NCBI GenBank assembly: GCA_948567375.1
Contig: OX419762.1
Location: 18,730,001 to 18,794,000, forward strand
Direction of reading: 5' to 3'
DNA from: Lunularia cruciata
Taxonomy: Eukaryota; Streptophyta; Marchantiopsida; Lunulariales; Lunulariaceae
DNA: 64,000 nt
Below are positions 37,501-50,117 of the stretch, piece after piece. The translations under genes and the position numbers were made by a program. Below the pieces are notes generated by a model. It did not search any database. It saw nothing but the letters and a program-made list of their open reading frames with translations, and had not been told where the DNA came from. Every line of letters starts with the position of its first letter. Within the stretch, counting starts at the first letter, position 1.

Positions 37501-38685
37501 TCTCTTCAAACCCTTCTTCTTGCTTCTTAAACCCCACTCTTTTCAAGAAGTCCTCTTTGGACTCTATGTTCTCTTCTTTTCCTTTCATGTCTTACTCACA
37601 TCATCGACCTTCAATTTCCCAAATTTTCTCTTAACTTGCCTTCTTTCAAATCCTCTATTTTTGAAACCCCTCCATCTTAGCTCTTGAATATGGATAATCA
37701 CTCTCTTTCAAAAATTCCCAATTAAAAACTCAAATGTGCTCAACCTTCAAACACAAACCTTGGCTATGGAACGCACTCTTCAAGACCTCTCCTTCCGCTC
37801 AATTTACTTCCTGAACTCTAACTCACTTCTTTAACTTGCTCAAATATTGATTAATTGTTCTCTCACATCTTCACTACCCAAACTTCCACACTTATTTATA
37901 CTATGGAACAAAATGACTCAAAACACACCTTTTTGGAAATTTCTCAATGTTTCTTATTAAATCAGTATTCCCTTAAGCATTTTCATTCTACCAAAATTAA
38001 GTCCATAATTTTATCCTTTGAAATAATATATCTATCAAATATATATCCTTAAAATTTTCCCATCTATTTTTTTGTGATGCATACTACATAGACAAAAATT
38101 CCATATGACCTTCTATAAGGATATTTTTTCAATATTTATCAATACCTAAGGAGAGCAATACATATATTGCAAAACTTAGAGTTTCAAAATTGCTCTAATA
38201 TTTCTTTGACATAAACAATACGTTTTCTTTATATTGTCAATATCTAAGGAATAATGTAATACAATACAAGAAGTAAGAAATATTGTAACATTGCTCTAAG
38301 ATCTCTCTATAAATAGAAATATATACTCTTCTCAGAATGAGATCAAGTAAGATCTCTATATATTTATCAATATCTAAGGAACCAATACTAAAACATTGCT
38401 CTAAGACCTCTCTATATATATATTATTTTGAGCATGAGATCACAGAGTTTGTGTAACTTATACACTCTCACTCTCAAGATATTTATCACAAAATGTTAAA
38501 AATGCACATTATGATTGTGACTTGCTTTATTACGATAACTCCATGAAATATTATAATCTTCACCAAATTGTAGAAACTCAACAAATTCCAAACATGTTTA
38601 CATGTAAAAACTAATTAATTTTATTACAATAATCATTATAGTCTTGGATCCAACAATACATCTATTTGGCAGTTGAATGCAAGAT
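34600..38685. other. Gene-poor spacer, unit 2
   Basis: Near-identical counterpart of 8566-12640; no supported gene. Confidence 0.6.
35184..35213. other. Perfect hairpin, unit 2
   Basis: Same 12-bp stem and loop as 9139-9168. Confidence 0.85.
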
Positions 38686-39765
38686 AATGATACATGATTG
38701 CATTTCTTATCTCCTCTGTATATTCTCTATGGGACTCAAATGCACCTCCAATGTATGATGCTACATTTTAGAAGAAGTCTCCAACTTCTTTTTTTCATAT
38801 TGTCTGACGGATTGATAAGAAAATTATGCAAGACTATACAAACAATTACCCATTTCAACAAATATGAATTCCTCAATGGATCATTGAAATGCACTCTAAT
38901 TTCTTTGAGCAAGTACCATCTTACATTCACAATTTCTATGTAGTGCTCTTTGAGGACTTGTGTATGAGCTACACATCTATTGAAATCAACTTTATTATTG
39001 TTTGAAAGATGGAACAAGATGACACATTGACACATACAATGAATCTCCCAATAAGAATTGTTGTTGCTTGAATGGAGTAAAATTTCCTCTCCTATTCAAA
39101 TCATTCCAAATTGATGTTCTTTTCAAGCAAGCTATGTCATGGAATGATCCAAGCATCACCTTTATACACCAAATCACAAACACAAATTTGTTAATGCATC
39201 TAGTAACCATGTGCTAAACTCAAAAGGACATCTCACATTAATCAAATAAATCTTAGCAAGAAGTAAGACTCAACAACTCAAAAACCCTCCTTGCACCTTA
39301 CCTCTTATAAAATAGATTATTCTCCTTTGATCATCATACACCACTTACTTATTTAGGAACCTCTTCTTGCTAAAATAAATGTTGCCATCAATAGTAATTT
39401 TTTATGCTAAGGGGAATAATGTGTGGTCAACTAACATTACGCAACTTGCAAACTATTTTTGTGCAAAAAGAAATAATATTTGTGCTTTCATCAGTATATG
39501 GCCACTTCACTTCTTTTTCTAGTAGGAATATAATGGTTGTCATGACTCTATTAATGAATCTCATTATAGATCCTGCACTCTTGACCCAAATGTTCATTCT
39601 TTTTGCTATACACACCTTATTCCCATTAAGCCTACACCTATCTAGAGCCAATTACACTTATATCTAGACCAAGGTTTGATTTCTCTTGGACAATTTCCTA
39701 AAGACTCTATGATCCTTTATCATCTAATTAAGCTTGAAATAAATAAATATCAATTTACTCCAAAG
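38685..39765 (-). pseudogene. PIF/Harbinger transposase relic B, unit 2
   Basis: Copy of 12640-13720 duplicated with the unit (offset 26045). One substitution at 39486 distinguishes it; the inactivating lesions are shared. Confidence 0.75.
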
Positions 39766-41254
39766 AAATTGAATTTTATTATGAAAATCATTGTAACTAT
39801 ACTGGAATTTTCTCAATCACCCATATGAGTGATTATATTCTATAAGCTAAACTCATAGAGTATATAATCAAACCTTGCATGATGTTTGCCAAAGATGCAA
39901 AATTTGAAAGGACTTCATATCACTAGGGGAAGAAAATTCAAGCAATTTGGTGAGAGTAGAGGATAACAAAAAGACATCCACTATATATTTTCCATTTCAT
40001 TTAGTATATAGTGTTGAGTATACTTTACTTATTCGCTTTGATCTTCTTATCTAAAATATTCATATGAATATGAAGAAATTACAAGGAGATGATACAAAGA
40101 AGTCAAGGAAGATTCGACGTATGGATTTGGAAGAGGAACTAAAAATTACTGTAATGTAGATGAAGCAAACCAAAAGGAAAAAAGAGAAACTTATTAAAAG
40201 AGTTAAGGTAAGAAAATGATTCATTCCACGAAGGTGACAAGATAGTTTTTCTTTGGGATTCTATCTGATTTGATACAAGGAGTTTCAAAATAATTTTTTG
40301 TATCAATTCTTTAGATATTTCATAATAAAGAAAATATGTGCTGATTACATTTATGATCTAAACGAATTGACGCGAAGATATTTTAGAGAATCAAACATGA
40401 TTAATTCAAGTTGTATCAGTTCAAATTGTGAAATGAAAAAATGAAACTTGAATCCAAAATAACTATAAGATACTTATAAGTACATGTACACTCTACCTAA
40501 AGGGCCTAATTTAGTATTTTTTTATAATTATGTATACATTTTTTATATCTTTTAATCAATATTATATATTGATAATTAAGTTCATCCATGTAGTTATAAC
40601 CTCTATATTTTAATTAGCCTAGAATATAATATTATAACAAAATATATGTTTTAAGAAAAAATTTATTTTTTAATCATGAAATTCTAGACATAGTTTAGTT
40701 TGAAATGATTTTGCTAATTCTATAAAAGAATTTTAATTTAGGATTATATTTTGAACTTGTAGACGAGTCTATATCTTGTGTGGCAAAGGATACGTAAGCG
40801 GATTTTAGATCCTTTAAAATAAAGATTCTGTGAGAGATTCTATATTATAATGATAAATATATATTTTTATTTTGGAAGAAAGTATACATAAAATATTTTC
40901 TTAATATTAAATAATTTTTCCAAATTTTTTATAAAATTTGTGAGTGGGATATGGATATGTTAAATCAAATGTCAGTTAAATGGTTCAAAACATCAATATA
41001 CTTATCTAAAGTGTTGAAAGTTTATTTCTGTAGCTTTACAAGCTTTAAAAACTTGATACAAAACCTTCACAATATAGAATTAGAAGTATAAAGAATTTAA
41101 GAGACTTGCAATCACATCATATTATAATGATGCATAGGAGCTTCCAATCCAGAAAAAAACAAAACAAATAACAGAGAATCCATAAGCCATAAGATTTCTT
41201 AAGAACACATACTAAATGAACATTGTTGACAAACAGATAATTATGTTCTTGGTT
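39765..41254. other. AT-rich spacer, unit 2
   Basis: Counterpart of 13720-15210, with a few substitutions and a T-run difference near 40510; no gene seen. Confidence 0.6.
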
Positions 41255-41279
41255 CTACAGATCAAAATCTAAATATGTT

Positions 41280-43815
41280 CTACAGATCAAAATCTAAATA
41301 TTTTATAGGTTCTCTATGCAAGAAGGGGAACATATGTATGATGTGATCTGTTTCACGTTTGCAATCGTAACGAGACACAAGACTTATGGCTGACTCTGCA
41401 TCCTCTACAGCACCTTCTTTGTCACCTAAAAGATATCGCAAATATCCTCTATGTTTGACACAGTCATAAAGTAATGCGGTAATATCCTTCACCCAACCAG
41501 TTCGCAAGCTACCTGGACGGATGGAAAATGGGAGGTACAGTCTGAAGTACATAGTCTCGCTCTCCATGCGCCTGAGACATTCTTCCACGTCTGCTAATGA
41601 ACCGGCCAAGTCTGAGTTTAGCCTCTTGATGATTCCTCTGTCTAGGATCAACGCGGCTGTAAAGTACGAGGAGGTCGCGGGATGAATATGCCTTCTTTCA
41701 TGACTTGCAAGGGTAATCAAGCGTCCTATGTCCTCCAAAGCTCCACCGCATTCCCCCATCTTTGCTTTTAGCCAATATATTCTGCGCATCAGAGATATAA
41801 ATTGAGATACATTTAAGATGATACACGGGATAATTGCTATAAAATTTATTATATAACCCGGTGCTAATATAAAATAACGAGGGTAACTCCGGTCCTGTAC
41901 TAAACCACGTTAAATGACAACTATTTATTAAAAAATTACAAAAATAAAAGACGATATACTTGTTTTGTTATTTATTCCAATATATATGTTTATATGTTAA
42001 GAACTTTTCACACCCTCTAAAAGGGTGTATGTAAACGCCAAAAACTATAATGCTCGGATTTCCATATCTTACTTCCTCGATTATGTTTTGTAATATTTGA
42101 GTCTTGAAATACTTGAAGAAGAACATAATTTTTACTTACAAGCTATGATCGATTATAACCACTGATAAAATTAGATACTTGAGTTAACTGCTTTCAAAGC
42201 CATATGATGGATGCATGATCGCCATTGAAGTTTTGCTCAAAATACTATTGCATTATAATAATGTAATCTTGTTCTTCTCTCTTCCGTTTCCGCAATCTTC
42301 CACGAGCACCCCTAAACTACGCAAGCTCCGAAACACAAGGAAAGAATCAAACACCTTTTATATATCCTATTACTACTAAAATTTTAGAATCTTAATCTAA
42401 AATCTCAAGTTCTACCCAATCACAAGACGATTATAAACTTGTGCGACACTCTCTTGACAATCTATTGTTGATGAACTTCATCTTGGATAAAAAAGTTAAC
42501 ACTTATGAAAAAGCACCTGGGAAGAAGTAAAGACATTCTAGAAATCCACTTAAGTACGAAATATAGGAAAAGTGATCGAAATTACTCAAAGAACAACGGT
42601 AAGATGTACTCACTACCTTGATTGTACAAGAATTCCATGTTTGGCGTCGACATATGTAGACCCTTGTCGTTCGCGTACGGGAGCGAGACCCCTCTGCACG
42701 TCGGCCAAAGCATCGTGGAGCCTGTTCTCCTCTATACGCTTGAGTGCTCGCCCCAAATACAGTCCAGATGAAAGCTCGGGAGATTCCACAATGAGGCTTA
42801 CCCAGGTGGGGTATAGCTTTGCCAGCAACAGCCCTGCCAAAACAGCTTCTGCAGGAGAATTGGCCAATACAAATTCCAGGTATTCTCTCAGACCAGGAAC
42901 TTTGAGTATACCAGTTGACTTTCCGACCGCCTCTAGGGCATACGCCAAATTCCACAATGTATAGCAACTAGTGGAAGTGCTAAAACGATACTGTGTTCTG
43001 TTCAGCATGTGAGGAAATTCTGAAAGAACCTTGTCCACAAGAAATGGTGTAACTGCACAATGGGGATACCGCCGGGAAATAATAGATAAGTGGTATATAG
43101 TATCAAGCATTCTCCACATTCTCCGCTCGTTCCAGGATCGAAAATTCACTGGACCTGCGGCTTCACGACCGTCTTCTTCGAGCTCAGGTCGGGCCGGAAA
43201 GAAAACCCGTTCTACCTTCGTCAAGACACGTCCACAAGCATCGTGCCAAGCTTGGTCCTTTATGTCGGAGTCTCCTTCACTTAGCATGAGGAGAAGAACA
43301 ACTAGCCTATAACAATAGGATTTCTCACCCACGCCTTCACCATTATCAGTCGCCCTAATTAGACATTGGAGAATGTCGTCGACCTGTACAAGTGAATGAT
43401 TCCAATGTTGGTAACTGACTATGACATCAACGCAGGAGCCACCGTCTGCTGCAGAGAAATCCGAGTTCATGATGTATGCTAAGCAAGATCTGAAGCTTAA
43501 ATTGTCTTCTGTGCGGGCGCCAAACATGACAGTGAAGAGGACTCTCAGCACTGGCTCTTTAGCCAGGATAGCTCCTGTTGAAGGTGTGGCTTTTCGATCA
43601 CGCAGTATTTCCTGCAGAGCATGTATTGTGTGTCCATGGTTCTCAGCGAAACATGGTCCATCCAATGTCCCCCATGTCAAATGTTGGAACCCATCGTTCC
43701 TATACACATTCAATACCCGTAAAGCAGCATCTTTTGCTTCGAGGTGCGGTAGTCGTAGCAATTCCGACATGGATTCATCATCCAGCTCTCGATGACAAAC
43801 GTATTTAATGATTAT
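41280..43815 (-). pseudogene. HNT2 remnant: orphan solenoid and TPR exons
   Basis: The two C-terminal exons survive complete: 43815-42617 (solenoid) and 41781-41280 (TPR-like, 9 nt shorter than in unit 1). The NB-ARC and hydrolase exons are missing; upstream, sequence ends at 43994 and turns into R310. By chance the last bases (AAGAGG/GTGAGT in minus orientation) still resemble the lost exon's donor. Both exons remain open and keep their splice sites, so they could serve as a distal 3' end for HNT3 if the truncated exon between them were skipped (an inference). They carry their own set of residues at the hypervariable positions. Confidence 0.8.
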
Positions 43816-43994
43816 CTGCATAATCCATCGAAAGAAAGTTTTGCTGAAATAAGGTCGCAGCTTCTAACTACAGTAAGTCTAAATTTTTAGAATTTTGCAA
43901 CTGATAAAAACGTGACTACTCGAAGTTATCATACACTGTGCAACTATAACTAGGGGACAGAATAGGAGTTCCAACGGTGATGAACTCACCCTCT

Positions 43995-44329
43995 TAATTT
44001 AAAATTAAGAGATTTTAAATTAAGAGAAAATTATTCATCCCCAGTAACATTTATCACAGGATATAAAGTTTTCAAAACCTCAATATTAAACTGGTCTCCA
44101 CACTTACACATGTACTGGGGTTGGATTCGACTACCTTGCGCCGGCTTAACCACGTGAGCACAAGCTCCAACCCGGGCAAGTAACTTTAGGAGGTATCTCT
44201 CCGTCTAATAGGATTCAACTTTAGTTAGCTCGACCTTAAAAGTTTTTTCCATGTAGTGAATGAAATAACGGAGATTGTCATGCAATATCGTATGCGAACT
44301 TATATTCGTTTATAACTTATCATCCAGGA
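43995..44329. other. Collapse junction between units 2 and 3
   Basis: Bases 43995-44010 form a short foldback next to the HNT sequence. Bases 44011-44315 equal 25146-25450 without any difference I could find (R310). Bases 44316-44329 are 14 nt of filler before HNT sequence resumes at 44330, matching 16886. This is the footprint expected from two deletions flanking a retained R310, the first removing the 5' part of HNT2 and its upstream spacer, the second removing one 15-kb spacer plus the end of HNT3. Confidence 0.85.
44011..44315 (-). repeat. R310 copy 2, at the unit 2/3 junction
   Basis: Identical by eye to 25146-25450 over 305 bp, indicating it is the R310 of unit 2 kept after collapse. 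Its left edge abuts a foldback and truncated HNT2; its right edge abuts filler and truncated HNT3. Confidence 0.85.
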
Positions 44330-45221
44330 TTCCGACCGCCTCTAGGGCATACGCCAAATTCCACAATGTATAGCAACTAGTGGAAGTGTCAACACTATAC
44401 TGTGTTCTGTTCAGCATGTGAGGAAATTCTGGAAGAACCTTGTCCACAAGAAATGGTGTAACTGCACAATGGGGATACCGCCGGGAAATAATAGATAAGA
44501 GGTATATAGTATAAAGCATGGACACTCTCCACTCGTTCCAGGCGCGAAAATTCACTGGACCTGCGGCTTCACGACCGTCTTCTTCGAGCTCAGGTCGGGC
44601 CGGAAAGAAAACCCGTTCTACCTTCGTCAAGACACGTCCACAAGCATCGTGCCAAGCTTGGTCCTTTATGTCGGAGTCTCCTTCACTTAGCATGAGGAGA
44701 ACAACAACTAGCCTATAACAATAGGATTTCTCACCCACGCCTTCACCATTATCAGTCGCCCTAATTAGACATTGGAGAATGTAGTCGACCTGTACAAGTG
44801 AATGATTCCAATGTTTGTAACTGACTATGACATCAACGCAGGAGCCACCGTCTGCTGCAGAGAAATCCGAGTTCATGATGTATGCTAAGCAAGATCCGAA
44901 GCTTAAATTGTCTTCTGTGCGGGCGCCAAACATGACATTCAAGAGGACATTCAGCACTGGCACTTTAGCCAGGATAGCTCCTGTTGAAGGTGTGGCTTTT
45001 CGATCACGCAGTATTTCCTGCAGAGCATGTATTGTGTGTCCATGGTTCTCAGCGAAACATGGTCCATCCAATGTCCCCCATGTCAAATGTTGGATCCAAT
45101 CGTCCCCATACACATTCAATACCCGTAAAGCAGCATCTTTTGCTTCGAGGTGCGGTAGTCGTAGCAATTCCGACATGGATTCATCATCCAGCTCTCGATG
45201 ACAAACGTATTTAATGATTAT
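44310..45221 (-). CDS. HNT3 truncated solenoid exon (third sequence variant)
   Basis: About 300 codons homologous to residues 3-300 of the HNT1 solenoid exon, then six foreign codons and a stop. It is a third version of the variable positions: for example Asn at site 93 (Glu in HNT1, Arg in HNT2), and Ser-Val-Asp at 279-281 (Arg-Phe-Ser in both others). One in-frame codon is lost in the 229-244 patch. The intron that follows it on the plus side (45228-45395) matches units 1 and 2 with no difference I could see, so only the exon is divergent. Confidence 0.8.
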   Translation of the reverse strand: MIIKYVCHRELDDESMSELLRLPHLEAKDAALRVLNVYGDDWIQHLTWGTLDGPCFAENHGHTIHALQEILRDRKATPSTGAILAKVPVLNVLLNVMFGARTEDNLSFGSCLAYIMNSDFSAADGGSCVDVIVSYKHWNHSLVQVDYILQCLIRATDNGEGVGEKSYCYRLVVVLLMLSEGDSDIKDQAWHDACGRVLTKVERVFFPARPELEEDGREAAGPVNFRAWNEWRVSMLYTIYLLSIISRRYPHCAVTPFLVDKVLPEFPHMLNRTQYSVDTSTSCYTLWNLAYALEAVGILDDKL

Positions 45222-48200
45222 CTGCATAATCCATCGAAAGAAAGTTTTGCTGAAATAAGGTCGCAGCTTCTAACTACAGTAAGTCTAAATTTTTAGAATT
45301 TTGCAACTGATAAAAACGTGACTACTCGAAGTTATCATACACTGTGCAACTATAACTAGGGGACAGAATAGGAGTTCCAACGGTGATGAACTCACCCTCT
45401 CAACCATTGGACGCGACCGGTCCCCGCAATCCGAATTCAATAGCACAAGGAGAGGGTTGATGCAGCGTCTCAGCTCAGGTGCCCTCGCAGCTAGTTCCCT
45501 TGCGTCGGTTCCACTCCGAATCCAGGGTATCTTCTTCCCTTCATTGAAATACCTGGAAATTACATTGCCTTGCAACTCCGACCCACCATAGATCAGACAT
45601 ATACACGCTTCGACGCTCGATTCTATGGAAAAGATGTAATTGCAGGCTCCAGACCACAAAGGCTGAATATAATTGCCCAACGTGGTCACTACATGCCTCA
45701 CATCCTCCTTTCTGTGTTGTAGGATTATCTCCCTCCTTAGACTATGCATGGAATAATACTTGTTGCTATTGAGGGAAGGGCCAGTATGAACGGCCTGTAT
45801 CAAAGATCTGTCTTCCAGCTCTTTTATGCAACGTAGATAGTATCCTCTTTTAATATGCCTCATGAACAACCACAGTAACGCTTCTGGTATCTTGTGAGGA
45901 GAATCCCACAATGCGGCGAGAATGGACAATCTCCGAGCCTCCGGAGACAGAGACTTTAACACCATCAACATTGATCTGATCAAAGTGCGAGATCCACCAC
46001 GACTATATTCTTCATTCTCAGTTTTATCATCCAGAAAACCCAGAAGATCCTTGCGAGCTTCTTGCCAATCACGAGGGTTACAGGAATCGGACCCTGTCCT
46101 CATGGTCAAAGCGAAGTTGACAATGACGAATGGATGCCTCTCGGAAGCCGCAATGACTTCTCTCACTTCTCTCTGCACCACAATGCATACAGAGATAGTT
46201 ATCATTGAGGTAAATGACGAATGGACTTAAGCGCACCTATACCAAACAAACAACCTCTTTATTAGAGTCTTCCAAGGTACAGATTTTGGAATAAGAGGGA
46301 GAATTATCCGTCAGCATTTGATTTCTATTGCAATACATTCATACAAACATGTTGAGGGGATCTATATATGTGCAGTACAAAAATGTCAACCCAATACTCG
46401 GACACAGTTTCTCACGGTTAAGTACCCAAGTAAGCACATAGTACAGGACATGCTTCTGACGTTGTGATCTGAAATCGTGTACATCCAAACTTGCTCCATG
46501 TCAGTATGACTAATTCAGCAAAAACACAGAATAGCTAGACTTTGATAGATGTCTGAGCCCCAAAACTGGCTGAAGTACTTGCGTACCCCTCGTTCCAATC
46601 CTCTGTCATGCTCATAAGTTCATTTCTTTTATAGGGCAAACTCGGTTACTTCTTGTAAGGGTCGCTCACGAAAACAGGAAGCTGGTGATTGCTAAGATGA
46701 GCGTAAAAAGTATAACATCTAGGTATTGAAAATGATAGTGGCATGGTACATACTACGGAAAAGAGAAGTGGTTATGTGGTTCAAGATCAAAGCTACACAA
46801 CTAGCAGAAAATAGCATAAATATATGATTATATACGATATGATATGATAGTGATACAATAGTACAGAGCCTCTGTTCTGAAAGATAATAAGGTCACAATG
46901 ACATATATCACATTCTTGCTGTCTTCGGATGTGAAGTGTGATTAAGTACCTGCAGTTGGCTGTATGTATCACTTCCATGGAACTGCTCGTGTGAAATTTC
47001 TCCAATGTAATTGAAGAGGATTCTCGACGCTTCATCGGTGGAAGGAGCAGATATCCTGATATTCACCGGTGTTGGAAGTCCAGCATCTTCACACACGCTT
47101 TGAATTTGGGAAGTCACCAGATACCGGATGGACACCGCAGGTACATAAAAGTCACGAAATACTCCTTTGCTCCACACATCGTCGAGGATGATTAACACTT
47201 TTTGACCAGAGAGTGGACTTGAAAGGATGGCCCTCAGATGATCCCTATTATGCACACGAAGGCTCTTGCCATCCTTTCGAACCTCTGCCGGATCTCCATC
47301 ACGAAACAAATGTCTGAACTCGCTCTGCAAACTGTGCGGTGGCCGTCGTCTCGACCTCGTGAGTCCTTGAATGAGTTCATCAAGTCTCTCCGCAATCTCA
47401 CTGTCGGATTCCCTCAACTTTCCATCACGATCATTGTTGAGAGAGCAATCCCCGCAGAAAATGAAAAAGACGCAGTCAGGAATCCATCCTTCAATTCCAT
47501 CATCATATGTATCTGGTTGAACAGTGTCATACTCTGGACCCTTCCCCTTGTCCAGGTTCCTAGCAAGATCAGTATAGTGCTGTGCTAAATACTTAGCGAT
47601 ACTGCTCTTTCCTGTCCCCGGTCCTCCATGTACGTTTACCACAAGACTGTTGCACTTGGCTGACCCGATTGTAGCCGACAAACGCATGAAAAACTTCTCC
47701 AACAGGACATACTTCGGGTCACTACCAAATGGCAGCTGGTAAGAATGTCCATGTGACTCTTCATCATGATTGTTGGTGATGTCCTTTGAGCCGCGAAAGC
47801 TGCTTGAACTGCGGGACACTAACTTGTTCCCTGGTTCTTGCACACAATCATTGATGAAGTTCATCAAAGCTCGGTAACTGCTTGACTTGCGAGATACCAC
47901 CTTGTTCACCGTTTGGTGGTTGGCACCGGAATCAACATAGCAACTCTGTGATCCAGTCCTGGTAGTAGCCTCTCCAACAAATATATCAACCAAACTCTGC
48001 TGTGAAAGTAACGAGTCCTCCAACATCAGTGAGCAATTTTAGTTCTTCTATTTTGAGTACGTTAATCACCACTCCAAAAAAAATCTACTCACTGTGGTGG
48101 TCAATTGCGATTGATACAATAAGCTGGTAATATTCACCTCTCTAAGCCTACAAAATACTTACAAATACTTTGTTTAATCATTGACACGTAAATCTTGAAA

Positions 48201-49011
48201 AGAAAATTTCCTTTACCTAGAACTGAAAGATTATCGCAAATTTATTACACTGTTTTGCAGCAGTTAACTCCAGAATGAAGTCACTACATACCATGGCACT
48301 GGCACCGACAGCAAAACTTCTCCAATTGTATTTTTGTCGTAATTGGTTGAAGTCTTCATCAAGCCTCGCCGCAGCTGTACTTAGTTCTTGCAAGTGATCT
48401 GTTAAAGCACCGACCTGAACTGAATGGGAATGAAATTTGTGGATGAATTTGGCCAACAGTGACATCCAGAAAGAACTGATGGGTAGTCTATTGGTGCTGT
48501 AATTGGTTCGATTTATCACATACTCTGCTAGCGATTTGGATCCAAGGTGAGGAGTACTGAAGTAAAATACACCTCTTAAATTCCGCAGAAAGCATTCAAG
48601 ATGGACATTTTTCTCTGGCCTCCCTATCTGATGAGATGCCTCTACACATAGCTGTTTAATAACAAGGCCACCGACACAGTGCCCTACTAGTATCACAGGG
48701 CAGACATCTCCTACTCTAGCCAGAGTAGTCAAATTCAGAAGTATACTCTCACCCAAGAGCCGAAGATCCATTCTACCTCCATCACATGTTTGCACTAGGT
48801 GACCATCATACAGCACAGAGTAAATTCTAGACGAGGGAAAATCCTCAGACAGCCATTGTGCTGGCCAGCACACAGAACCGTCTCGAGACATCCAGGATGA
48901 AATATGGAAATCTGGTTCACTTGACTCGAACATGAGTCCATGGAAAAATATAATATCCGAATGAATATTATCCCCGGCTGGTTCATGTAGAAGGTAAACG
49001 TTGTCGTTGAG
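44310..49011 (-). CDS. HNT3: hydrolase-NB-ARC receptor with truncated solenoid
   Basis: Exons homologous to HNT1 are 49011-48292 (hydrolase, GHCVGG again), 47999-46950 (hydrolase end plus P-loop), 46172-45396 (ARC half, MHS again) and 45221-44310. Splice sites and phases are conserved. The last exon breaks at 44330, just after LEAVG; R310 filler then adds ILDDKL and a stop at 44310, removing about the last 100 residues of the solenoid exon and the TPR exon. The donor of the ARC exon could alternatively splice to 43815 and 41781 of the HNT2 remnant, restoring full length with other sensor residues. The 5' end is also damaged. It may be a pseudogene or a short receptor. Confidence 0.7.
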
Positions 49012-49905
49012 CTGTATCCACGTTACAGTATGTCAGCAGCAGACTACTTTTAACTCTCTTAACCCTATAGATGCGATTAAATACTACTCACATGGACATG
49101 TTCACATCGTTCTCTGATTCAATAATTTGAAAACTCAAAGCTTCATAAGATCCTCATTTGTCATTTTTCGTCAATTTTGGAAGGTGGTAATTAATGTGAT
49201 CCACAAGAGAAACAAATTGATCTAAGAGTTATATATTCAAGCTCTAAATCAGTGGTCAAATATTGCAATAGAATTGAAATGAAACTTAACTTTATTATCA
49301 TATCTTGTATAAATTGTAGTAGATAAATTTAATATAATTCTCATTTTTAATTGCCAAAAGTGAAAGTAAAATCCAAACCTTAACCATGTCAATCCGTGTA
49401 AATCTTAGAAAGTATTAATGTTCAATTTCTATAATCTTTAAAATATCATGAGAATGGTATTAAATTATACTACGTAATTATTAAAGTTCTATTTTTTAAA
49501 TAAATTTTATTAAAATAATAAAATATTATTAACCAAATAAAGTTATACAATTACATAAATTTTATACTCTAACTATAACCGCACACGCAAGGGAGAAACA
49601 AATGCCAAACATCCTCCTCGAACAACTTGATTTGATGCTGACCAACCTATTCCTCCTCTTATGACCTGATTTGACGCGCAAACAAACCCTTGTGATATAA
49701 TTGGATGTAACCAGTTCCTTGTAAGTCTAGAAGATAGTGAGCTTCTTTAAGGAAATCACCTGTCTTGGGGGATCTTGGGTTCTCATTGGTAGTTGAGAAG
49801 AGCTTGCCCCAAACATTGCGGCTGATGCGTAGGTGCTGCAGAATCGACCCAAAATATCGGGTCTCGATTCGATCTATGACACTCCAGAAAGTAGTTGAAA
49901 TCAAT

Positions 49906-50096
49906 AGATTGAACCGCACCTTAAGGCAGAGGAATTGGGAAAATAGTCCCTCGAGAAACGATGTGAGTAAGCAACTCGCCGCAAATTCTCTAGTGAGCCA
50001 AAATATTTGAATGGTGCAATTTGATGGTGCATCTGCCACACGTCGTCGCAGAAACTGCAAGCGCGCACGAGGCCTACTTGGCCGTGTGGAAATCAT
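49906..50096 (-). pseudogene. Broken candidate 5' exon of HNT3
   Basis: Homologue of the candidate HNT1 5' exon. It follows the same reading to KVRFNL, then a 499-bp deletion between two AGATTGAA copies joins it to what is intron in unit 1, losing the GTAAGG donor. The reading frame stays open to 49659 through former intron sequence, giving a 152-codon frame that I regard as fortuitous. If this exon is real, HNT3 has lost its normal start. Confidence 0.35.
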
Positions 50097-50117
50097 CACC
50101 TTGACCACCAATTGCAA

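Larger units (their letters stand above)
26065..43994. repeat. Tandem unit 2, truncated inside HNT
   Basis: This nearly identical copy of 1-17959 ends abruptly after the splice-donor region of an NB-ARC exon (43994), where the sequence jumps into R310. It therefore carries the whole spacer and only the two C-terminal HNT exons. Differences from unit 1 are rare outside those exons: single substitutions near 27835, 28460, 34640, 39486 and 40510, an AT-repeat length change, and a C-run of 11 instead of 12. Confidence 0.92.

Noticed and set aside
49659-50117. 152-codon minus-strand frame in unit 3
   Set aside because: It is created by the 499-bp deletion joining exon-like and intron-like sequence; unit 1 lacks it.
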